64,000 nt of DNA from Parastagonospora avenae f. sp. tritici 18332-5. Lineage: Eukaryota > Ascomycota > Dothideomycetes > Pleosporales > Phaeosphaeriaceae. Under the pieces are notes generated by a model. The model saw nothing but the letters and a program-made list of their open reading frames with translations, ran no database searches and was not told where the DNA came from. Below are positions 55,285 to 64,000 of the stretch, one piece after another; within the stretch, counting starts at the first letter, position 1; every line of letters begins with the position of its first letter. The position numbers were made by a program, and so were the translations under genes. Location of the stretch: contig JAFJTR010000025.1 of assembly GCA_022559985.1 (NCBI GenBank), positions 310,001 to 374,000 of the forward strand, read 5' to 3'.

Positions 55285-56636
55285 ATGAAGTCATTCTCGT
55301 ATTTTACAGCCTTGCTGTGCAGCTTGTCGGCTACTGCACTTGCTGCAAAGTCGTTCTCGGCAACGAACCTGTACTATGCTGCTGGGCTCACTGACCAACA
55401 GTCGACATTCTTTCTGAATGGCCTCAAGAGTGCTGGCGTCAAGGTCTTGCGTGTGTGGCTTGATGGTCAGTCTTCCTATTTACTGCAGATTCTCAACTAC
55501 GATAGAAGGTGAACAGGAGTTCCCATTAGCCTGATGCTATGCACAAGGTCTTGAACACTGTGTGTAACTCCGGGCTAGAGGTTGGACTGCTACTTGTTGC
55601 AACCTTATCACTTTCCTTCGTAGGGGAAAACTACAATACATGTACAACTTCAAGTTCGATGCTGACTTACCATTCCCCTTGCAGGCCAGTCTGGCAACAC
55701 TAAGGGAACTGAGATCGAGAGCTTCCCTGGTCTACAGGGAGACTCGCCTTCATCATATGACGACACAGTTCTGAACCGTCTGGATAAGCTCATGGTCAAA
55801 GCCAAGGGCTACGGTATCAAGCTCCAGATCTCTATCCATAGCTACAACGCCCTTGAAGGCAACCGTGACTTCTACGGAAAATACTACGGCACTGGTGACT
55901 TCTACACAAACGCCAACGCGATCAGCCAATTCAAAGACCGCATCGCCCATGTTCTTGCACATGTCAATCCCGCAAACGGCAAAACCTGGGCTCAGAGCTC
56001 CGAGTACATATTTGCATTCGAGGCCCAAAACGAGGCCATGCACCCACAAGTAAGCTACGGGTCCGTCCGGCAATACGAAGCGACTAACATCGACAGGGTA
56101 ACCCTAGCGCGCTAGCATCATGGCAGTGCACCATGGCCAAAGCGATCAAGGATAACATGCAAAACAACCCCAACATCCTTGTCACGACAGGAGGTGGAGC
56201 CTACCTTGCCAACTCCCTCCTCGACCCCTACTTCTCCTGTAGCTCTCTCGACGTGCTAGCCATCCACGCCTACGGCGTCGGCGACTTCAAGACCTCTGCG
56301 CTCCAGCCATACGTCACCAAGGCCAAGAACGCCGGCAAGAAGCTCATCATGCAGGAATGGGGCGCATGCTACACGGATGCCTCCAACAACAACTGCAACG
56401 GCGGTTCGCCAATTAGCTCTGGGTCCAGAGACAACAACATCAAGACTTGGGCGGCGCAAATCGATGCTGCGGGTATCCCGTGGTTCTACTGGCAGATCCT
56501 TCCCAACCCTGATCCGCACTACGGCTGGGACTATGAGGTGGGCATCAATGATGTCAATTGGAGCTCGCTGAAGGCGGCAGGTCTTGCTGCCGGTCAGGCC
56601 GAGTCGGCGTTTGACTTTAGCAAGTGGCTGTCGTGA
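55285..56636 (+). CDS. Secreted GH5-like glycoside hydrolase (mannanase/cellulase type)
   Basis: Three exons: 55285-55465, 55685-56049 and 56097-56636; 361 residues. Signal peptide MKSFSYFTALLCSLSATALA. The clan-A (beta/alpha)8 layout is visible: VKVLRVWLDGQSG, YGIKLQISIHSYNAL, then FAFEAQNEAMHPQG with the acid/base Glu, and KLIMQEWGACY with the nucleophile Glu, followed by IPWFYWQILPNP. The sequence resembles fungal GH5 endo-mannanase-like enzymes more than the exo-glucanase at 31057; subfamily and substrate are not certain. Intron 1 is 219 nt, several times longer than any other here, because it holds a family-1 inverted-repeat element. Confidence 0.83.
55483..55636. mobile_element. Family-1 MITE-like element, copy F, inside an intron
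   Basis: About 154 bp within the 55466-55684 intron of the GH5-like gene. Left end TA|CTGCAGATTCTCAACTACGA and right end CTACAA|TA (reverse complement TTGTAG, two C-to-T changes from CTGCAG) are flanked by TA on both sides, the clearest target-site duplication of the family. Inner arms GCCTGATGCTATGCAC and GTGTGTAACTCCGGGC match copy A. Confidence 0.68.
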
Positions 56637-58186
56637 GTTATGTCGCGTGATGCTGGTCTGATTCGGTTTGAATGGGGAAGCGAGTACGGGTACTTGAGGT
56701 TACCTTTCACTGTCTTTACATTTACATTTCACGTAGCGAGACTTTGAATTTTCATGATATCAATGCATACAAACAGGGTTCCTATCAATACTTTGTATAT
56801 TTCGGGCTTCGCTGTTCACCATGGGACACTTTGATCAATAAACAAGTGAACCCGAGCAATTGACCTGAGAGACTTATTCTTAAACAAGCATTCGCTCCGA
56901 AGTCCGCCTTGCCGGGATCGCGGGCCCGTCCCGATGTTTTGAAACACAGGCGTATCAAGGCTGTGAAGGTGACGGCCGCTCCGAGCGACGGCTCGGGTCT
57001 TCTGCGGCGGCATACCAATTTGAGAAGCCGGACCGTGTTCAGGGCTGGAACAGCATATTCCTGTAAACGTGATCGGGTACCACGGTAGCTGATCGTGAAA
57101 CAAAGACGTTTTGAACCCAAGCATTTCATGTGGTCCGAGGGAAGTACGGGATGGGTATGGTAGGATGGTATGCCACACAAGTGTCATACGACATTCTAAT
57201 GTCAACATCAGTATTCAAAAAGAAGCAGAACCAGAATGAAGGACAATCCAGCGAGTGTGACGAGCGGTCGTAGCAGCCTCGTCAATGCTAGATCTGGGAC
57301 ATCCGGTGGACGTCTTGGCCGTCTGAGGACTACTACTCGGAACTTTTTCTACCCTGCGTTACTGTGAACATCTGCGACAGCATGGTTTCCAAAAAAAAAT
57401 CTAAAAGAACCTTACAGAGTTATAGTTATTGTAATTTTTTTGGAAGTACATTCTTCATTCAGGAGAAAGTTTTCTAAACAACTTCACTAATAAAATGCTG
57501 TTGAAGCTCAATCCGCGCTGTTAAGTCGAGATGATCACAGTTAGACCTCATAACCTTGCGTACAGTCTGCTCGAAGAGAGAATTTGAACATGAGAAGAGA
57601 CCGTGCCAAGAGTTTGTTCGTTGAGCTAATCGATCTCATGCAGTCTTCAGGTAAGAGATGATGCACCACCTTACCAGCCAAGTTAGACTGTTATCTTTCC
57701 GACTCCGTTGTTAAGCAAGCCGGAGATATTCGCAAGCAGGACTGAGCGTCAAGTTGCCATCTTCAACACGTTTCCGAAGCAAATGTAATTTGTGTCTAGC
57801 TTTGGTGCTCAAGATATACCTATCGCGCGTGAGGAGATGTTGCGTGGTTTTACGATTGCCACAAAATTATGTCATGTTGATTGCTAGGCGCCAGAGGCAG
57901 CTCATTAGACCTCGTAGAGCAAAAAAATAATGCGCAGTCATGTATTGGTTGTCCATCAAAACAACGAGAGTCGAGAGAGTTCAAGTCCGGCGGTCCGCAG
58001 TCATGGTTGTTGCAAAACATTAGATTTAAGGCAGGAAATGACATCGCCATGGTGCATCGAAGTTCTCAAGCAAATCATCATTAGTTATTTCCTCTTGGAA
58101 TTTCCACAGCTCTGATGTAAGTCACGATGTTAGATGGTGTAAATACAACGTATGTCCGTACATAGCAATCCTCGTTATCACGTGAG

Positions 58187-58223
58187 CTGCTGATGCACAG
58201 GCCTGTAGGCCTGTGCGCAGCAG
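58187..58223. repeat. Near-perfect hairpin (inverted repeat)
   Basis: GCACAGGCCT and AGGCCTGTGC form perfect 10-bp arms with a 2-nt loop; beyond them CTGCTG and CAGCAG extend the pairing to about 17 bp with one bulge. Non-coding context. Could extrude as a cruciform or be the remnant of an inverted-repeat element. Confidence 0.6.
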
Positions 58224-58946
58224 AATTGTATATGAACGCGTTCGTACGATAGATAGAACATCATCAATCTGCAACAATATACATTCGTGACTTGATCGAC
58301 CCCATCGTACAATATTGTAAACCCACTTACTGCAACTATCGCGCTGCAGACGAAGTGCTACTAACAACGTATATGAATGTTTGAGCTATGATTTCTGTGG
58401 GTGTATGAGTGGACGGAGAGCGCAAATCGTTTGTCGGTGTACAAAGTAGGCCTCATGCTATGCGATCATTCGACTTCTCCTTGCTTTTCTCTATCTAAGC
58501 AAACCGTTTCTCCGATATGCCGTACGCCATGCTCGTTAGTACGACGTCTAAGTTGTGCGTTTCTATGCTGTTCTCCAGTAGATGCGCGAGAACAAATCAA
58601 CCTTTGAGCAACTGTCCGACGTACGATAGTCGCCCAGAAATCACGCATTTGCGATCGTCGCTTGCGACATTTCATAGTTTCATTTTCAAAAAGCCCAGTG
58701 CAACCGATTCCAATTTTTGTTTTAGAGCTTCGAATTAACAGACGCCGGGAGCCCTGAAGCGGCGCACTCTCACAGAATCTCGGCCCATTCGAGAACCTTA
58801 CTATCGTTCGAGGCTCGAAGCTGGAAGACGTTTTCAGGTGGTCTTCCCACCTTGTGTTGACTTTGGAAGACATGCTTCCCCTGTCGATGGCATGATCAGG
58901 CATAATAGATGTATGGGTTCGTGATGCAGGGCTTCGCCGGGCTCAC

Positions 58947-59117
58947 CTACTCCATTTTCTCAGCTACAACGGAAAGCGACTAAGATGTCAGAGCAGTCAA
59001 TTTTTCTGGTAACCCGAAACTAGATACAGTGCTGCTAGGCTTCTAATCCGATGAAGTGGCACTATGTGTAGCCTTAAGCCATATAATGCCCCTGTTCACT
59101 TTCCCTCGGCGTTGCAG
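58947..59117. mobile_element. Family-1 MITE-like element, copy D
   Basis: About 170 bp. TCTCAGCTACAACGGAAAGC at the left and GTGTAGCCTTAAGCCATATA ... CTTTCCCTCGGCGTTGCAG at the right match the arms of copies A and B. Centre diverged. Confidence 0.55.
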
Positions 59118-59599
59118 CTAGTAGAGAGCTGACGGAGCGGCGTCTACAACATTCCAAGCACGGCACTCACGGTGGCTACTACAATCAAAAGCTAAAATTG
59201 GCCCCAGTAGCATGTGAGCCTCGACCAATGTGTGCCTCGTGGTAGACTATCTAAAGCAATGTCAACTATTGACAAACCCTGCGGTCTCTCCGTATTTACC
59301 CAAGCTATGCAAATCGGGAGCCATTTGGATGCATAAGGACAAGTTAGGCGATTACATTTCTTGACGGAGACGTGGAGGCAAGATCTGGTGGTCGTCCAGA
59401 ACACTCTCAGACAGAAGAAGCAAAAGTAACACATGAGAAGTATTCGGCGCAATGAGCCAACGACGGCGCAAAGCACTCGTATGTCCGCAGCGCCGCCCGG
59501 GTCGTCGGCGAAAGTATTGACGCAGCTGACGATCCTGGTAACAGAGGCAGAGACATGCTACATGTTCCCAGACACGACGGAATTCGGCAAGGGTGGCAG

Positions 59600-59710
59600 G
59601 CTGCTATACACAGTGCTTTTCGGTTTCGAGGTTGACAGAAGAGCTCTGTATATAGGCTCAGGCTACAAGATGCCTATGTATAATTTCCATCGTAGTAGAT
59701 AAACTGCAGC
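59600..59710. mobile_element. Family-1 MITE-like fragment, copy E
   Basis: The right arm TATAGGCTCAGGCTACAAGA ... ATTTCCATCGTAGTAGATAAACTGCAG aligns with the right arm of copy A; GCTGCTATACACAGTG at the left matches the inner left arm. The outer left end is not found. Confidence 0.5.
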
Positions 59711-60767
59711 ACTGCGAGCACGCATATATGCCTGTGTTTTGAACCTCGGCGGCACTGGGAGCATGCAAGTGAAGGCGTCCGAAATCCAAATGTCAAGATG
59801 GCGCCACACGTCGCGATATTGTCTTGCGCACATTCTCGTGGTTGGGTGGTGGCGCTCGGCCCGCTGCACGTGTGGCGCTGACCTCGTTGCCTCCCATTGG
59901 CTGGGATTTCGTGGAGAATCGCACAATCCTTGGCTCGAATGTCGTGCTTGCTCAAAGACTTCGCTAATGGCAGGACCAGCTCCACCCTCAGGTCAGCGAG
60001 GGCGGAGAAGACGAAGATGTAGCTACGGACAACGACAATATCTCCAGTGTTGTTCATTGTCTCATCGAACAATGTGTAGCTTGCAGGACCTGTTCTTGTT
60101 GTGGTCGCACACATGGGAAGTCCAAAATACAACCACCTCAGAACACAGTATCCTGGTCGTAGGCCAACCACCGTCCCCGGATTCCCCACGCGACCAACCG
60201 ACGCCCTAAAAGCCATGTCTCCGGCCCAGACTTCACAAGCTCAGCGCCTTCTCTCAGCCCAGGCTGCCAGTGTTCTTGTCACTTATCCAACGCAACCTTT
60301 TCCAACAAGCACGTCATTGATGGCCAGGTTCTGTAGTGCCGAATCTGACCTGTGATTGATCAGAAGCCTCCGCTTCTACTCTCTTCCCACGCCAAGTCTA
60401 GCGTGCCGTGTTGACGGACGCTGGTCTCTTGGGTTCCCATCACACCAAGCCTTTGCGGCTGGCTCCCGACCTGCATCTGGAACCGTGCAACATACGTTGA
60501 CAGTTGACACTGGAGCCTTTGTAGCCATTTCTCCACGGATCCAGTTGCTCTTTTAGTGTCAAGCAACCACCTACTTAACCTCCTCCAGGCCCACCTTGTG
60601 TCCAGTACGCAGCACCATCTAGGTACCCAATCTTACCTAGGTTTTCACATTACTTGCTTGCTATTTCCTTGATAGCCTAGGGAGTTTCTTGGTCGTGCGA
60701 CTCGTTTTTGCTCGGCACGCGTGGCACTTGATCTTAACGTCCCCAAGCCATCTTCGAGCACCGCAAA

Positions 60768-63254
60768 ATGGCCGGAGCAGGGCGCGCAGCGGCCAAGGTT
60801 CTTGGCATCAACCTCGACTATCGCAAAGAAGAGCCACTGTCTGGCGCAGCATCCATCTCCTCTGTTGAGACCTGTAAGTCGACCGATCTTGCTCTCGAAC
60901 GCTACTCATGCAAAACCAGATGTCGAACATGAACCAACCGCAGCAGAATACCTGTCCAAGTTCAAGCCTTCAGCGAGTGCGACGAAGCGATATGTTCGAA
61001 GCCTGTTTCCCTTCTGGGATTGGATCTTTCACTACAACCTCACATGGCTCTTCGGAGACGTGATTGCGGGTGTCACGGTTGGTTTTGTCGTCATCCCTCA
61101 GGGCATGGCTTATGCTCTCCTGGCAAAACTGCCCGCGGAATATGGTTTATACACCAGCTTTGTCGGATTCATCTTGTACTGGGCTTTTGCAACATCCAAG
61201 GACATCACGATTGGAACCGTGGCTGTCATGTCCACCATCGTCGGCAACATCGTCATCAAAGTGCAAAAGACGCACCCCAAACTCGAGGCTCCGGACATTG
61301 CCCGCGCCTTGTCCGTCATCGCCGGTGCAGTTCTCTTATTCATTGGGCTGACTCGTCTTGGTCGCATCGTTGAACTCATCCCGCTGGTCGCTATCACATC
61401 CTTCATGACAGGTGCTGCAATCAGCATCGGTGCTGGTCAGGTTCCTGCGCTGATGGGCATCTCTGGTGTAAACAACCGCGGACCAACCTACCTCGTAATC
61501 ATCGACACGCTCAAGGGCCTTCCGCGAACTAAGCTGGATGCCGTCATGGGTCTTTCCGCCTTGTTTCTGCTCTATGCCATTCGCATTTTCTGCTCATGGA
61601 TGACAAAGAAGCAGCCATCCAAGAAGAAGCTTTGGTTTTTCGTAAGTCCCCCTGTACGCCGTATAGTTGTAGAAGCCACCGTATTAACTGTGACCAGCTC
61701 AGTACTTTGCGCATGGCCTTCGTGATCCTTCTCTACATCATGATCAGCTGGCTCGTAAATCGAAACATCAAGGTCCTCCACGCTGCGAAACCCAACATGA
61801 ACAAAGCCAAGTTCAAGATCCTTGGAAAGGTTCCTCGCGGCTTTCAACACGCTGGAGCGCCGAAAATGAACACTGAGCTGCTCTCCGCGATCGCGCCCGA
61901 TATTCCCGTAACGATCATTGTACTGATCCTAGAACACATTGCCATTTCCAAGTCCTTTGGCCGCATCAACAACTACGTGATCAACCCGTCTCAAGAACTG
62001 GTGGCTGTCGGCTTTACCAACCTCATTGGGCCCTTCTTGGGAGCTTATCCCGCCACTGGCTCGTTTTCGAGAACTGCAATCAAGTCCAAGGCTGGTGTCC
62101 GCACGCCACTTGCCGGTATTTTCACTGCTGTCATTGTTCTCTTGGCGCTCTACGCTCTCACGGCAGTGTTCTTCTATATTCCCATGGCTACGCTCGCAGC
62201 AATCATCATCCACGCAGTCGGAGATCTCATAACCCCACCCAACGTCGTCTTCCAGTTTTGGGAGACAAGTCCGTTGGAGGTCGTCATTTTCTTCCTGGGA
62301 GTATTCGTTACAGTGTTTACAAACATTGAGAATGGAATCTATTGCACCATTGCGGCGTCATTCGCATTGCTGTTATGGCGACAGCTCTTCACGCACGGTG
62401 CGCTCCTCGGAAAAGTCAACATCTACCGTGCCACGCCTGATACCATGGCTCGCAAGGACGGCGCATACGGCCCAGGCGCCGGAAATGCTAGCCGCGAGGC
62501 ATTCATCCCCATTGGCCACAAGGACGGTTCCAACCCTCAAATCGACATTGAGTCGCCATTTCCAGGAGTTTTGATCTATCGATTCACTGAAGGATTCACA
62601 TACTTGAACCAGCAAGGCTACATGGACGAGCTTGTTCACTTTGCACAGAGCATTGCCCGGCCCACCACCCTCGATCGCTACGCCAAGATAGGTGATCGTC
62701 CATGGAACGACCCTGGTCCAAGGCGTGGAAAGCAGCTCAACGTAGACGACAACCGCCCTATTCTCCGCGCCATCATTCTCGACTTCAGCGCCGTGAACAA
62801 TGTCGACGTCACATCGATACAGGGTCTCATCGACGTTCGCGCACAGCTTGACCGCTACGCCACGCCAGAGAGTGTAGAGTGGCATTTCGCATCCATCAAC
62901 AGCCGCTGGACCAAGCGTGCCTTGACAACCGCCGGCTTCGGATACATTGATCGCGAGCGCTTTGCATCCCGTCAGCACTGGAATCCCGTGTACAGCTACG
63001 CGCCGCTCGACACACCCGAGCCCAGGATTGGAGATGCAGAGGCACAGGATGGAATTCACTCTAGTGGACACAAGGGCTTCACTTCCGGGAAGGTGACTAC
63101 AGTCCATGGACAGAACAGGCCATTCTTCCATATTGATGTTGCTGCGGCAGTGGAGAGTGCCATCGCGGGGATTCAAGCGAAGGTTGCGCACGAGAGTACG
63201 GGGAGTTCACGAGAGCATGTGGGAATGACCGAGGTGCAGGGGAAGCACGATTAG
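60768..63254 (+). CDS. SulP-family sulfate permease
   Basis: Plasma-membrane sulfate transporter, first step of sulfate assimilation. Three exons: 60768-60873, 60920-61641 and 61698-63254; 794 residues. SulP signatures are GVTVGFVVIPQGMAYALLAK and AEYGLYTSFVGFILYWAFAT near the start, with 10-12 membrane segments running to about residue 550; KSFGRINNYVINPSQELVAV and GPFLGAYPATGSFSRTAIKS are further blocks. The C-terminal STAS domain is evident in RAIILDFSAVNNVDVTSIQG. Length and order match fungal SUL1/SUL2-type permeases (CYS-14 and SB homologs in other filamentous fungi). Start: the ATG at 60768 (MAGAGRAAAKVLGINLDYR) is the usual family N-terminus. Confidence 0.93.
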
Positions 63255-64000
63255 GATAATAATTGCTGACGGAAATTGTTTGCTTTTGATATACCATACC
63301 CCGTGGTTATTTCACCACTAGCTTAGTCTCTCGCGGAATTGATTGTGCACTTTGCCTTCTCTCGCTGTCAATTCGACATTCTTACTCTTTTGTTTCCTAC
63401 ATTGTAAAACTCATCAACACAGTCTGAGTGCAGAGCTCAGACGATTTCCGGGATTTTTTCACGGCTACTGCGTTGTGCTTTCACTTGAACAAATGCATAT
63501 CTTTGGTTTCATTGTATCTGTCTCTCAGAATTTCCTGTGTCCTGCACTGTCAATACCTTCTTTTCGATTCTTTTTACTAACTGCATTGATCGATGCTTGT
63601 TGTTATTGAATATTCTTCTGCAACGGCAATGATACGTCAATTCACATATTTCGTGATTAAAGCCATACAGGATACGGGGGATGTGTATGACGAGAGGCTT
63701 CGAGTTCGAGCCCCGTTTTCCCAAGTTGATTTCTGGTCACTAGACATTAGGTTAATCTATGGGCTTGATCTACCATCTCATTCGTACAGGCGCAACGATT
63801 TGTTCTTGTCATCGTGCTGAGTGCCGTGGTCCTGTCCTGTCCTTTCCAGATCCAGCGACCGACTTCCCACAGCAACCAACCCCCCTATCGCGAGGTGAAA
63901 TGACTAGACCAAGTTCCAACACCGCAATTCAGTGAATGAGAGTTCTGGCACGTGTTGGGTGACCTCAGGACTCTACGCTAGTTTGAACAAAGTCTCTCAC
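63255..64000. other. Terminal intergenic stretch
   Basis: 3' UTR of the permease and flanking sequence to the window edge; no gene recognised. Confidence 0.5.

Larger units (their letters stand above)
56637..60767. other. 4.1-kb gene-free tract with repeat remnants
   Basis: No supportable gene. It contains family-1 copies D (58947-59117) and E (59600-59710), a 37-bp near-perfect hairpin (58187-58223), a GC-rich patch (about 56895-57060) next to AT-rich sequence with homopolymer runs (about 57390-57450), and many short overlapping frames. It looks like an accumulation site of old repeats. Confidence 0.5.

Noticed and set aside
57880..57990. Possible tRNA gene (GAGTTCAAGTCCGGCGG resembles a B box)
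   Set aside because: No matching A box, acceptor stem or cloverleaf could be built upstream.
59674..60216. Minus-strand open frame of 180 codons
   Set aside because: Overlaps a plus-strand frame of similar length, runs into the family-1 fragment at 59600-59710, and shows no domain.
63690..63730. Possible tRNA (CGAGTTCGAGCCCCG resembles a T-arm)
   Set aside because: Anticodon arm and acceptor stem do not pair; isolated B-box-like match only.

Overview
This is nuclear DNA from a filamentous ascomycete (Pezizomycotina, most likely a Dothideomycete). The genes carry short introns of 39-219 nt with GTRNGT-type donors and CTNAC-like branch sites. The protein set is typical of such fungi: HAK-type potassium transporter, L-arabinitol 4-dehydrogenase, GH75 chitosanase, GH5 glycosidases, RAX1, and F-box and 2EXR families. 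There are no operons, rRNA genes or CRISPR arrays. All exon models were read by eye from reading-frame continuity and splice consensus; no search was run.

Layout. 1-8 kb: a tail of an unrecognised gene, the tRNA-His guanylyltransferase THG1 with a large disordered insertion (+), a TMA23/GPATCH4-type G-patch protein (-) and a secreted calcineurin-like phosphoesterase (+). 8.9-11.5 kb: a HAK/KUP potassium transporter with a GC-AG intron. 12-22.4 kb: a gene-poor, repeat-bearing island with an F-box protein, a 2EXR-like gene broken by an in-frame TGA, a HhH DNA-glycosylase-like protein, an F-box-like pseudogene, a RING membrane protein and an intact F-box-like paralog. 23.5-28.8 kb: a 2OG-Fe(II) prolyl-4-hydroxylase-like enzyme diverging from RAX1, then an RMD1/SIF2-type DUF155 protein. 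31-41 kb: an exo-beta-1,3-glucanase, a mitochondrial short/branched-chain acyl-CoA dehydrogenase and a 1692-residue coiled-coil protein. 41.9-50.1 kb: a UbiA prenyltransferase convergent with an SDR, L-arabinitol 4-dehydrogenase, an Artemis/PSO2-type nuclease and a small conserved acidic protein. 50.8-56.6 kb: a 930-residue orphan protein, then divergent GH75 chitosanase and GH5-like glycosidase. 56.6-60.8 kb: a gene-free tract with degraded repeats. 60.8-63.3 kb: a SulP sulfate permease.

The main structure not explained by genes is two families of small non-autonomous inverted-repeat elements (MITE-like), recognisable only by comparing intergenic stretches. Family 1 is about 150-170 bp, fold-back, with ends near CTGCAGGTT...CGGAAAG and probable TA target sites. 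It has three near-complete copies, one more diverged full-length copy and several fragments. One near-complete copy lies inside an intron of the GH5 gene and accounts for that intron's unusual length. Family 2 is about 205-210 bp with ends near CGGCAAAGTTCGTGCCCGC, in two copies.

Functional themes are cell-wall and plant polysaccharide use (GH5 x2, GH75, arabinitol dehydrogenase), ion and sulfate uptake (HAK, SulP), polarity and membrane organisation (RAX1, coiled-coil giant, RMD1-like) and RNA or DNA maintenance (THG1, TMA23-like, HhH, Artemis-like). No secondary-metabolite core enzyme is present; the UbiA/SDR pair is the only hint of specialised metabolism.
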